DNA from: Mycobacterium genavense ATCC 51234
GTDB taxonomy: Bacteria > Actinomycetota > Actinomycetes > Mycobacteriales > Mycobacteriaceae
DNA length: 64,000 bases
Assembly: GCF_000526915.1 (NCBI RefSeq)
Contig: NZ_JAGZ01000013.1
Location: 56,949 to 120,948 of the forward strand
Direction of reading: 5' to 3'
The notes under the pieces were generated by a model that made no database searches, was not told the origin of the DNA, and saw only the letters and a list, made by a program, of their open reading frames with translations. Within the stretch, counting starts at the first letter, position 1, and the number at the start of each line of letters is the position of its first letter. The translations under genes and the position numbers were made by a program. This document shows, piece after piece, positions 1-8,677 of this stretch.

Positions 1-278
1 TCGGCGACCAACGCGTCCACGGCGGCCATGTCGGAGACGTCGCAGGGCATCGACAGCGCCGTGCCGCCGGCGGCGGTGATCCGGTCCGCCAGCGCGTCGA
101 GGCGATCCTGGCGGCGGGCGACGAGCACCACGGTGGCGCCGTGCTCGGCGAGCCGTTCGGCGCCGGCTTCGCCGATGCCCGACGACGCCCCAGTCAGCAC
201 GATCCGTTTGCCGTCCAGGTCGATCGGTTTGATTGCGGGCCGGTTGACCAGCACTTGCGGTGACATCGGCGGCCGCAT
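1..278 (-). CDS. SDR-family oxidoreductase, N-terminal part (gene continues beyond the window start)
   Basis: The reverse strand encodes the start of a classical short-chain dehydrogenase. The TGASSGIGE glycine-rich NAD(P)-binding motif, preceded by LDGKRIVL, is followed by a VARRQDRLDAL segment and an MPCDVSD motif, as in the Rv0547c family. The rest of the gene, including the YxxxK active site, lies outside the window. I place the start at the ATG at 278; a GTG at 290 is also in frame. The reading frame stays open upstream to about 372 and reads SKSPLRRFADQIVLAS, which looks like family sequence, so the true start may lie upstream or may have been lost. It sits 3' of menB on the same strand, as in M. 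tuberculosis. The substrate is unknown. Confidence 0.8.
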   Translation of the reverse strand, partial: MRPPMSPQVLVNRPAIKPIDLDGKRIVLTGASSGIGEAGAERLAEHGATVVLVARRQDRLDALADRITAAGGTALSMPCDVSDMAAVDALVA

Positions 279-375
279 GCTGGCCAGCACGATCTGGTCG
301 GCGAACCGGCGCAGGGGACTCTTGCTCCCAGGCCCGGAGTCTAGTTTCGCCGAGCCTGGCTCGACGGGCGCGACC

Positions 376-1278
376 TCAGAAGTAACGCGGGAAGGAGCTG
401 TAGTCCGGGTCGCGCTTCTGCAGAAACGCGTCGCGGCCCTCGACGGCCTCGTCGGTCATGTAGGCCAGCCGGGTGGCCTCTCCGGCGAACAGCTGCTGGC
501 CCACCAAGCCGTCGTCGATCAGGTTGAACGCGAACTTCAGCATCCGTTGTGCCTGCGGGGATTTGGCGTTGATCTCGGCGGCCCACTCCACACCCGCCTT
601 TTCCAGCTCGCCGTGGTCGATGACCGCGTTGACCGCGCCCATGTGGTGCATCTGCTCGGCGGTGTACGTGCGGCCCAGGAAGAAGACCTCGCGGGCGTAC
701 TTCTGGCCGATCTGACGGGCCAGGTACGCGCTGCCGTAGCCGCCGTCGAAGCTGCCGACGTCGGCGTCGGTCTGCTTGAAGCGGGCATGCTCGCGACTGG
801 CCAGGGTGAGGTCGCACACCACGTGCAGGCTGTGCCCGCCGCCGGCCGCCCAGCCGTTGACCAGGCAGATGACCACCTTGGGCATGAAGCGGATCAGCCG
901 CTGCACCTCGAGGATGTGCAGCCTGCCGGCGCGTGCCGCGTCGACGGTATCCGCGGTCTCGCCCGAGGCGTATTGATAGCCGCTGCGGCCGCGGATTCGT
1001 TGGTCACCGCCGGAGCAGAACGCCCAGCCGCCGTCCTTGGGCGAGGGGCCGTTGCCGGTCAGCAACACCACGCCGACGTCGGGGGACATCCGGGCATGGT
1101 CGAGCACCCGGTACAGCTCGTCGACCGTGTGCGGCCGAAACGCGTTGCGCACCTCGGGACGGTCGAACGCCACCCGCACCGTGGCGTTGGTGACGTGCCG
1201 GTGATACGTGATGTCGGTCAGATCACCGAACCCGTCCACCGGCTTCCAGGAGTGGGCGTGAAAAGGATTGTCGCTCAA
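376..1278 (-). CDS. menB: 1,4-dihydroxy-2-naphthoyl-CoA synthase MenB
   Basis: MenB is a crotonase-fold enzyme that cyclises o-succinylbenzoyl-CoA to 1,4-dihydroxy-2-naphthoyl-CoA in menaquinone synthesis. The protein is about 300 aa. It shows the SGGDQRIRGRSGY segment, the NGWAAGGGHSLH oxyanion region, the VGSFDGGYGS motif that supplies catalytic Asp and Ser in MenB, and the conserved C-terminal FPRYF. I chose the TTG at 1278 (protein begins MSDNPFHAHSW). It lies 2 nt after the stop of the upstream DUF385 gene, and upstream codons in this frame overlap that gene. No strong Shine-Dalgarno is visible, so translational coupling is likely. The M. tuberculosis protein is annotated slightly longer (314 aa). 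The gene is intact. Confidence 0.95.
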   Translation of the reverse strand: MSDNPFHAHSWKPVDGFGDLTDITYHRHVTNATVRVAFDRPEVRNAFRPHTVDELYRVLDHARMSPDVGVVLLTGNGPSPKDGGWAFCSGGDQRIRGRSGYQYASGETADTVDAARAGRLHILEVQRLIRFMPKVVICLVNGWAAGGGHSLHVVCDLTLASREHARFKQTDADVGSFDGGYGSAYLARQIGQKYAREVFFLGRTYTAEQMHHMGAVNAVIDHGELEKAGVEWAAEINAKSPQAQRMLKFAFNLIDDGLVGQQLFAGEATRLAYMTDEAVEGRDAFLQKRDPDYSSFPRYF

Positions 1279-1280
1279 GG

Positions 1281-1738
1281 CTATTGAATTCCGTCCAGTC
1301 GAAATACTGCGCAGCGGCCGGCCAGCGCTTCGAACTCCTCCGGGCGTCCCTCGTCGACCAGGCCGGCCCGCTTCATGAAGCCCACCCCGGTGGCACTGCT
1401 TCGGGGAACGCCCGCAACAGCGGGCGGGCGTCCTCGGCGGAAAACTCGACCATCCGCACGCGCCGGACCTTGCGGCCACGAGCCACCGTGACCTCTTCTG
1501 CGGCCCGCACGTTGGCAACCCAGTCGGCACCGGGAAAACCGGCGACGACGTACTCGCGGCCGTCCACCGTCATCGGGGTCACCGGTGTCGACCGCGGGAG
1601 TCCCGATTTACGACCAGGCACCGTCAGCACGACGGGGCTCTCGCCGCCAAAGCTCAGGCCCAGCCGCGACATCCGGATGAAGACGTTGTTCGCCGGTTTC
1701 AGCCACCAGGGCGGTTTGGGGTCACCAGCACGCGCCAT
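1281..1738 (-). pseudogene. DUF385 / Ddn-like F420-dependent nitroreductase-family protein, one frameshift
   Basis: The first frame (ATG 1738, or GTG 1747) gives a DUF385 split-barrel protein with the typical VLTVPGRKSGLPRSTPV and YVVAGFPGADWVANVRA segments. This family contains F420H2-dependent Ddn-type reductases. The frame ends early after AVPPGWAS. The adjacent frame carries the usual family C-terminus (GVGFMKRAGLVDEG, then GRCAVFRLDGIQ and a stop at 1281-1283). Restoring one base in the four-base G run at 1385-1388 (coding strand) joins the two into about 152 aa, the normal family length. It is either a real single-base deletion or a homopolymer sequencing error. It lies directly upstream of menB on the same strand with only 2 nt between them, where M. 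tuberculosis carries vapBC3. Confidence 0.8.
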
Positions 1739-1879
1739 GACAGCCACAGTAGTCAGCTTCGCCGCGTCTCCAGAAAGGGTTCGACACAGTGCGCCCGGGC
1801 GACTGGTTGACGCATCAATAAAAATCTGCTTAAGGTAGACGAGTCAACCTTTTTCGGTATCAGCAAGGGAGGGCTCTCA

Positions 1880-2503
1880 ATGAGCAGCATCAGCATCATC
1901 GGCACCGGCAACATGGCGCGGGCCATTGGCGCACTGGCGGTAGCCGGCGGCAATACCGTCGAGATCATCGGCCGCGATCAGGCGAAGGCCGCCGCCCTGG
2001 CCGAGACCCTGGGCGGCCGCGCCACGACGGGGGAGTTCGGTGCCGTCCCGGCCGGCAACATCGTGATCGTGTCCCTGCTGTATGCCAGCGTCGTTCCGGT
2101 CGTCACCCAGTACGGGGACGCCCTCGCGGGCAGGGTCATCGTCGACATCAGCAACCCCTTCAATGCGGCGGCCGACGGGCTGGCCATCCCCGCCGACACG
2201 TCGGTCGCGCAAGAAGTCGCCAAGGCCGCCCCGGCCAGCGCCAGCGTGGTGAAGGCGTTCAACACGATCTTCGGTGTGGTCCTGGAAAAAGGCCGGCCGC
2301 TCGACGTCTTCATGGCCGGCGACGACGCGCGCGCCAAGGCCGCGGTGGCGGAGTTCATCGACAGCCTCGGGCTGCGCCCGTTGGACGTGGGCGACTTGCA
2401 CATGGCGCACTGGCTGGAAGCAACCGGCCTGGTCGTCATGGGCCTCGCCCGCCACGGGATGGGCAACTTCGACTTCGCCCTCGGCGCCGCTGTGCCCGCC
2501 TGA
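1880..2503 (+). CDS. NADPH-dependent F420 reductase-like NAD(P)-binding protein
   Basis: This 207 aa protein opens with a Rossmann motif (SISIIGTGNMARAIGALA), followed by IIGRDQAKAAALAE, VIVSLLYASV and DISNPFN. The pattern matches the F420H2:NADP+ oxidoreductase (Fno-like) and YrrN-type family. KAFNTIFG is the usual second conserved block. The ATG at 1880 has a purine-rich AAGGGAGGG about 9 nt upstream. It is followed 51 nt later by an LLM-class oxidoreductase on the same strand, so the two may form an F420-linked pair. The role in F420 redox exchange is inferred from the family. Alternative members of this fold act on other substrates. Confidence 0.8.
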   Translation: MSSISIIGTGNMARAIGALAVAGGNTVEIIGRDQAKAAALAETLGGRATTGEFGAVPAGNIVIVSLLYASVVPVVTQYGDALAGRVIVDISNPFNAAADGLAIPADTSVAQEVAKAAPASASVVKAFNTIFGVVLEKGRPLDVFMAGDDARAKAAVAEFIDSLGLRPLDVGDLHMAHWLEATGLVVMGLARHGMGNFDFALGAAVPA

Positions 2504-2554
2504 GCCGGGGCGCGGCCCGAGCAGCTGAACGAACGTTACGAGAGGACTCTCGCC

Positions 2555-3445
2555 TTGAAGCTTGGTTTCGCACTTCCCATCGTCGGCCCCGCTATCACCA
2601 GCGCCGCCGGTCTGAGCGAGTTTTGCCGGGGACTCGAAGACCTCGGCTACGACAGCCTGTGGGTCGGCGATCGCCTGGTCACCCCGGTAGACATGCACAG
2701 CATTTATCCGGGCAAGGAGCAGCCGTACCCGCCGCAGATGACCCGCTACCTCGATCCGGTGCTGCTGTGGACGGTCGCCGCGACGGCGACCAGCCGGGTT
2801 CGGCTCAACGCCAGCACGCTCAGCACGTTCTACTACGAGCCGGTCCACCTGGCCCGGTTGCTGACCACACTCGACGTGCTGAGCCAGGGCCGCCTCGACG
2901 TCGGCGTCGGAATCGGGTGGATGAAGGACGAGCACGACATCGCCCGCAGCGCGGACTGGCGCCGGCGCGGGCGGATCCTCGACGACCTGCTGGCGTTTCT
3001 GCACGAATGGTGGACGACCACCCCGGTGTCCTGGCACAGCGAGTTCTTCTCACTGTCGCCCATCCACGCCGACCTGCGTCCCGTCCAGCCCGGCGGTCCG
3101 CCGATCTGGATCGGCGGTGCCAGTGCGGCCGCGGTGCGCCGGGTGGGCCGCAGCGGGACCGGCTGGCTCGGGGTGGAAGGGTTGCAGGCAGAGGTCACCG
3201 ACCGGTTGTGGTCGATCGCGCGCCGGGCGGCGCAGGACGCCGGCCGCGATCCGGACACGCTGAAGACGGCCATGCGGGTCAACCTCGAACCGGGCACGTC
3301 GGTCGAGTCGGTCGTCGGCAGGCTGGAGCGCCTCGCCGCATCCGGTGCCGACGAGGCGATCGTGGCTGCCTTCGCCATGTTCGCCAGCCTGGGCGAGATG
3401 CTCGACTTCGCCGGCCAGGTAATCGCCCGATGGGGGACGGCTTGA
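2555..3445 (+). CDS. LLM-class F420-dependent oxidoreductase
   Basis: This 296 aa protein is a luciferase-like (TIM barrel) monooxygenase-family member. It shows the N-terminal LGFALPIVG strand, LGYDSLWVGDR, a VRLNASTLSTFYYEPVHLAR block, the DVGVGIGWM signature and PPIWIGGAS near the middle. Mycobacterial members of this subfamily usually use coenzyme F420. The start is a TTG at 2555 with GAGAGGA roughly 10 nt upstream. It follows the Fno-like gene by 51 nt and faces the 3' end of the fadD8 remnant. The substrate is unknown. The gene is intact. Confidence 0.85.
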   Translation: MKLGFALPIVGPAITSAAGLSEFCRGLEDLGYDSLWVGDRLVTPVDMHSIYPGKEQPYPPQMTRYLDPVLLWTVAATATSRVRLNASTLSTFYYEPVHLARLLTTLDVLSQGRLDVGVGIGWMKDEHDIARSADWRRRGRILDDLLAFLHEWWTTTPVSWHSEFFSLSPIHADLRPVQPGGPPIWIGGASAAAVRRVGRSGTGWLGVEGLQAEVTDRLWSIARRAAQDAGRDPDTLKTAMRVNLEPGTSVESVVGRLERLAASGADEAIVAAFAMFASLGEMLDFAGQVIARWGTA

Positions 3446-3480
3446 CGGCAGGGGAAGGCGGCCGTCCCGTCGCCGTCGAC

Positions 3481-5100
3481 TCAGCCGACCGAGCGGGCGG
3501 CGCCTTCCCAGAACCGCGCCCGGACGGCCTTCTTGTCCGGCTTGCCCAGCCCGGTCAACGGCAGCGCGTCGACGATCTCGACCCGCTTGAGCGACTGCAC
3601 CGAACCCTTGCGCTCCTTGACCGCGGCCTGAATCTCGGCGGTCATCTTCTCGATCGACGCGTCGTCCGTCGGCGCGTCGGAGCGCAGCACCACCACGGCG
3701 GTGACGGCCTCGCCCCACTTGTCGTCGGGCGCCCCGACCACGCACACCTGCGCGACCGACGGATGCTCGGCGATGACGTCCTCGACCTCGCGGGGAAAGA
3801 CGTTGAAGCCGCCAGTGACGATCATGTCCTTGACCCGGTCGACGATGAGTTAGAAGCCGTCCTCGTCCTCGCGGGCCATGTCGCCGGTGTGCAGCCAGCC
3901 GTCCTTAAACGTCTCGGCCGTGGCCTCGAGCAGATTCCAGTAGCCGCCCGCCAAAAGCGGTCCGCTGACACAGATTTCGCCCGGCTCACCCTGCGGCACC
4001 GGATTGCCGTCCTCGCCCAACAGCGCCACCCGGGCGAACAGCGTCGGGCGTCCGCACGACGTCAGCCGCTTCTCGTCGTGTTCGGCTTTGGCCAGATAGG
4101 TGATCGCCATCGGCGCCTCGGACTGGCCGTAGTTCTGGGCGAAGATCGGAGTACTTGGGCGAAGATCGGGCCGAACCGCCGGATCGCCTCGGCCAGCTGC
4201 ACCGGGTTCATCGCGGAGGCGCCGTAGTAGACGGTCTGCAGCGACGACAGGTCGCGGGTGTGCGAATCCGGATGGTCCATCAGGGCGTACAGCATCGACG
4301 GCACCAGCATGGTGGCCGTAATGCGTTGCTCTCAATGGTTTTCAACACCTCGGCGGGATCGAACTTGCCCAGCACCACCATCTCGCCGCCCTTGACCAGG
4401 GTTGGTGTGTAAACGCCGCACCGGCGTGCGACAGCGGCGTGCACATCAGGAACTTCGGATACTCGGGCCACTCCCATTCGGAGAGCTGGATCTGGGTCAT
4501 CGCGGCGATGTTGCCCGTGGTGCCCAGCACGCCCTTAGGCTTGCCGGTGGTGCCGCCGGTGTAGGCCATGCCGCCGATGTGGTCCGGCGGCAACTCGGCG
4601 ACCACCAGTGGCTTGGGCTCGTACTTGGCGGCCTCGGCCGACAGGTCCACCGCCACCCCGTCCAGCGCCCGGGGGACCGGGCCGATGGTCAGGATCTGCT
4701 TGAGCGTCTCGACCTTTTCCAGCAGCCCCAGCGCCCGCTCGACGAACGCCGGGTTGGGGTCGACGATCAGCGAGCTGGCACCGCAGTCGGACAGCACGTA
4801 GGCATGGTCGTCCAGCGAGCCGAGCGGGTGCAGCGCGGTGCGCCGGTAGCCCTGGGTCTGGCTGGCGCCCAGGATCATCAGCACCTCGGGGCGGTTCAAC
4901 GCCAGCAACCCGACCGTGGCACCGGTTCCGGCGCCGAGCGCCTCGAACGCCTGGGTGTACTGGCTGATCCGCTCGGCCAGTTTGCCCCCGGTCAGCGTGG
5001 TGTCGCCGAGAAACAGCACCGGCCGGTTCTTGTGGCGCTTGAGCGCGCCCACCAACAGATGGCCGTTATGCGTCGGATGGCGCAACAAATCGTCACTCAT
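3481..5100 (-). pseudogene. fadD8: fadD8-like acyl-CoA synthetase / fatty-acid--AMP ligase, multiply disrupted
   Basis: The reverse strand holds a full-length ANL-superfamily acyl-CoA synthetase split over several frames. It starts at the ATG at 5100 (MSDDLLRHPTHNG). The AMP-binding P-loop YTGGTTGKPKG, the QNYGQSEAP region, GYWNLLEATAETFKDGWLHTGD and the C-terminal GGFNVFPREVED and LTGLGKPDKK motifs are all recognisable. Four lesions separate them: a 1-nt loss near 4409-4413, a 1-nt loss near 4328-4332, a 20-bp imperfect tandem duplication at 4136-4170 that shifts the frame, and an in-frame TAA at 3850-3852 where a Tyr codon is expected. The position next to menB and the Rv0552-type gene supports fadD8. 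The number of independent lesions makes a functional product very unlikely. Confidence 0.85.
4136..4170 (+). repeat. Imperfect 20-bp tandem duplication inside the fadD8 remnant
   Basis: Copy 1 occupies 4136-4155. Copy 2 begins at 4156 and repeats the first 14 bases exactly (TGGGCGAAGATCGG) before diverging. On the coding strand both copies encode PIFAQ. The duplication adds 20 nt and shifts the synthetase frame just before the NYGQSEAP motif. Confidence 0.75.
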
Positions 5101-5178
5101 GTGGGCAAGACTAGAACGTGTTGCAATTCGGGTCAGCCGCACCCTCGCAGACGCCGGGGATCATTAGGATCGCTACCC

Positions 5179-6782
5179 ATGGCGCTGGCAGATCTCGTCG
5201 TTACCGGAACCATCCTGACCGTCGACGACGCCAGACCCACCGCAGAGGCACTGGCCATCGCCGACGGCCGCATCATCGCCGTCGGCACTCGCCACGAGGT
5301 CGCCGAGTTCATCGGCGCCGACACCCAGACCGTCGACGTCGGTAACGGGTGCGTGCTGCCGGGATTCGTCGAGGCGCACGGGCATCCGCTGATGGAGGCC
5401 GTCGCTGATCGGACCGGATCGTGGACATCCGCCCGGTCACCGTTCCCGGCGCCGACGACGTCGTCGCCGCGATCCGTCGGGAGGTCGCGCGACGCGGGTC
5501 GACGGGCGTCTACCTCAATGGCTGGGACGCGCTGCTGCAATCCGGTCTGCCCGACCCGACGCTGGCCTGGCTCGACGAGATCGCGCCGGACGGCCCGCTG
5601 GTGATCATCCACAACTCGAGGCACAAGGCCTACTTCAACTCGCACGCCGCCCAGCAAAACGGGCTGACCCGCGACACCCCGGACCCCAAAGGCGCCAAAT
5701 ACGGCCGCGACGCCAACGGCGACCTCGACGGCACCGCCGAGGAGATCGCCGCGGTGTTCCCGCTGCTCGGCGGGGCCATCACGGCCGACAGCTACCCGGC
5801 GATGCTGCTCGCCGAGTGTGAACGTCTCAACCGGGCCGGCCTGACCACCTGCTCGGAGATGGCATTCGACCCGAACTTCGGGCCGCTGGTGGCCCAGTTG
5901 CATGACCGGTTGACGGTGCGGCTGCGCACCTACGAGGTGTCCAACCCGCGGATGGCCACCGCCGCCTCACCCGGCCAGGGCGACGACATGCTGCGTCAGG
6001 TCGGCATCAAGATCTGGGTGGACGGGTCGCCATGGATCGGCAACATCGCGCTGTCCTTTCCGTACCTGGACACCGAGGCCACCCGGACGATGGGCATCCC
6101 TAAGGGCTCGTGCGGCTGCGCCAACTACACCGCCGAGCAGCTGCGCGAGATCGTCGGCGCCTACTACCCGCTGGGCTGGCAGATGGCCTGCCACGTGCAG
6201 GGCGACGCCGGCGTCGACACCATCCTCGACGTCTACGAAGAGGCGCTGCGCAACCATCCGCGCGACGACCATCGGCTGCGCCTCGAGCACGTCGGCGCCA
6301 TCCGGCCCGAGCAGCTGCGCCGCGCCGCCGACCTCGGGGTGACCTGCAGCATCTTCGTCGACCAGATTCACTACTGGGGCGACGTCATCGTCGACGGCCT
6401 GTTCGGCGAGGAGCGCGGATCCCGTTGGATGCCAGCAGGATCCGCGGTCACGAGCGGGATGCGCATCTCGCTGCACAACGATCCGCCGGTCACGCCGGAG
6501 GAGCCGCTGCGCAACATCAGCGTGGCGGTGACCCGCATCGCACCCAGCGGCCGGGTGCTGGCACCCGAGGAGCGGCTGACGGTCGAGCAGGCCATCCGCG
6601 CCCAGATCATCGACGCCGCCTACCAGCTGTTCGCCGACAACGTCGTCGGCTCGCTCGAGGTCGGCAAGTACGCCGACCTGGTGGTGCTGTCGGCCGACCC
6701 CCGCACGGTGCCGCCCGAACAGATCGCCGATCTCGACGTGCGCGCGACCTATCTGGCGGGCCGCCGGGTCTACAGCCGGTGA
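5179..6782 (+). pseudogene. Rv0552-like amidohydrolase (YtcJ-type), one frameshift near the N-terminus
   Basis: This is an amidohydrolase family 3 protein. The first frame (ATG 5179) reads ALADLVVTGTILTVDDARP and reaches LPGFVEAHGHPLMEAV with the metal-binding HGH. It then loses frame around 5402-5418. The second frame resumes at VDIRPVTVPGADDVVAAI and runs to 6782. It includes RLEHVGAI, GDVIVDGLFGEERG, SLHNDPPVTPEEPL and the C-terminal VGKYADLVVLSADPR. The region is 1604 nt; adding one base gives exactly 534 codons plus stop, the length I recall for Rv0552. The stop codon overlaps the menC start (GTGA). The metal-dependent hydrolase substrate is unknown. A functional N-terminus would require the indel to be a sequencing error. 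Confidence 0.8.
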
Positions 6783-7750
6783 CGCCGAGCCTGCCGGAGC
6801 TGCTCGACGGCCTGCACGTGGTGGCGCTGCCGATGCGGGTGCGGTTCCGCGGCATCACCACCCGCGAGGTCGCGCTGATCGAAGGCCCCGCGGGGTGGGG
6901 CGAATTCGGGGCGTTCGTCGAGTACGGGCCCGCCGAGGCGGCGGCCTGGCTGGCGTCGGGCATCGAGGGCGCCTACCGGCAGTCGCCGCCGCTGCAGCGC
7001 GACCGCATTCCGATCAACGCCACCGTGCCGGCCGTGCCCGCCGCCGAGGTGGGTGAGGTGCTGGCTCGCTTTCCCGGCGCCTCGACGGCCAAGGTGAAGG
7101 TCGCCGAGCCCGGGCAGACGTTGGCCGACGACGTCGCCCGGGTCAACGCGGTGCGCGAGATGGTGCCGACCGTGCGGGTGGACGCCAACGGCGGCTGGAC
7201 GGTCGAGCAGGCGGTGCTGGCCGCGGCCGTGCTGACCATCCACGGTCCGCTGGAATACCTCGAACAGCCCTGCGCCACCGTCGACGAGCTGGCCGAGCTG
7301 CGGCGGCGCATCGACGTGCCGATCGCCGCCGACGAAAGCATCCGCAAGGCCGATGACCCGCTGGCCGTGGTCCGCGCCGGCGCCGCAGATATTGCGGTGC
7401 TCAAAGTCGCTCCGCTGGGCGGGATTTCGGCCCTGCTGGACATCGCCGCGCAGATCGACATCCCGGTCGTGGTCTCCAGCGCGCTGGATTCGGCGGTCGG
7501 CATCGGCGCCGGGCTGACCGCCGCGGCGGCGTTACCGCAGCTGCGGCACGCCTGCGGACTGGGCACCGGCGGGCTGTTCCAACAAGACGTGGCCGACGTC
7601 GCCGCGCCCGTCGACGGCGCCCTCCCGGTCGGGCCGGTCAGGCCCGACCCGCAACGGTTGGCCGCGCTGCAGGCACCGCCGGACCGGCGGCAGTGGTGGA
7701 TCGACCGGGTCAAGGCCTGCTATCCGCTCCTTGTACCGTCGGTCGAGTGA
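6779..7750 (+). CDS. menC: o-Succinylbenzoate synthase MenC
   Basis: MenC is an enolase-superfamily enzyme that dehydrates SHCHC to o-succinylbenzoate in menaquinone synthesis. The 323 aa product has the expected catalytic layout: the TAKVKV lysine motif around residues 103-108, the metal ligands in VDANGG, EYLEQP and IAADES, and the second lysine in VLKVAPLGG. I chose the GTG at 6779, which overlaps the upstream amidohydrolase stop by 4 nt (GTGA). The length is close to the 326 aa M. tuberculosis protein. The stop overlaps the start of bpoC in the same way, so the three genes are probably co-translated. The gene is intact. Confidence 0.95.
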   Translation: MTPSLPELLDGLHVVALPMRVRFRGITTREVALIEGPAGWGEFGAFVEYGPAEAAAWLASGIEGAYRQSPPLQRDRIPINATVPAVPAAEVGEVLARFPGASTAKVKVAEPGQTLADDVARVNAVREMVPTVRVDANGGWTVEQAVLAAAVLTIHGPLEYLEQPCATVDELAELRRRIDVPIAADESIRKADDPLAVVRAGAADIAVLKVAPLGGISALLDIAAQIDIPVVVSSALDSAVGIGAGLTAAAALPQLRHACGLGTGGLFQQDVADVAAPVDGALPVGPVRPDPQRLAALQAPPDRRQWWIDRVKACYPLLVPSVE

Positions 7751-8535
7751 TCAACCTGGCGTACGACGACCGCGGCAGCGGTGAGCCCGTGGTTTTCATC
7801 TCGGGCAGCGGCGGCCCCGGGCGCACCTGGTTACCGCATCAGGTCCCGACGTTCATGTCGGCCGGCTATCGCGTGATCACCTTCGACAATCGCGGGATCG
7901 GCGCCACCGAGAACGCCGAGGGGTTCACGACGGAAACCATGGTCGCCGACACCGTGTCCCTGATCGAGTCGCTGGGCGCCGCCCCGGCGCGCATCGTCGG
8001 GGTGTCGATGGGTGCCTTCATCGCCCAGGAGTTGATGGTGGCCCGCCCCGAGCTGGTCACCGCCGCGGTGCTGATGGCCACCCGTGGCCGCCTGGACCGC
8101 GCCCGTCAGGGTTTTCACGAGGGCGAGCAGGAACTCTACGCGTCGAACATCGAGCTGCCGCCCGCTTACGAGGCGAAAGTCCGTGTGCTGGAAAACTTTT
8201 CGCGCAAGACGATCAACGACGACGTGCTGGTCGCCGACTGGATCACGATGTTTCGCGCCTGGCCGGTCAAGCGCACCCCCGGGCTGCGCACCCAGTTGAA
8301 CGTGTCTCCGCAGACCAGCCGGCTCGCGGCGTACCGCGCCATCACCGCCCCGGTGCTGGTGATGGGTTTCGCCGACGACGTGATCACGCCGCCGCACCTC
8401 GGGCGCGAGGTCGCCGACGCATTGCCCAACGGCCGCTACGTGCAGATCCCCGACGCGGGTCATCTCGGGTTCCTGGAGCGGCCCGAGGCGGTCAACAGCG
8501 TGGCGCTGAAGTTCTTCTCCGACGTCAAGACTTGA
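7747..8535 (+). CDS. bpoC: Alpha/beta-hydrolase BpoC (annotated non-heme haloperoxidase)
   Basis: This 262 aa alpha/beta-hydrolase has the same length as M. tuberculosis BpoC (Rv0554). The nucleophile elbow is GVSMGA with the Ser at residue 87. The acid and base are in FADDVITPP and DAGHLGFLE. SGSGGPGRTW supplies the oxyanion-hole region. The GTG start at 7747 overlaps the menC stop (GTGA). Family members are called haloperoxidases from sequence. Location inside the menaquinone locus suggests a MenH-like step or thioester hydrolysis, but that is inference. The gene is intact. Confidence 0.9.
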   Translation: MINLAYDDRGSGEPVVFISGSGGPGRTWLPHQVPTFMSAGYRVITFDNRGIGATENAEGFTTETMVADTVSLIESLGAAPARIVGVSMGAFIAQELMVARPELVTAAVLMATRGRLDRARQGFHEGEQELYASNIELPPAYEAKVRVLENFSRKTINDDVLVADWITMFRAWPVKRTPGLRTQLNVSPQTSRLAAYRAITAPVLVMGFADDVITPPHLGREVADALPNGRYVQIPDAGHLGFLERPEAVNSVALKFFSDVKT

Positions 8536-8677
8536 GCATCGACAGTTAGTCACTCAAAGTACAAACTTCGCGAGCCTAAGTGGTTAGCAAACGCAATTCA
8601 AGAGTTTGTCTTGGCGGATTTATTCACATCGAGTTGATATCTTTTCGCCGGTACCGGAACTGGGCCGATCAGTTAAA

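Noticed and set aside
28..1287. Long plus-strand open frame (419 aa) over the SDR and menB
   Set aside because: It is the antisense of menB and the SDR; the codon pattern is a GC-rich shadow and no motif is seen.
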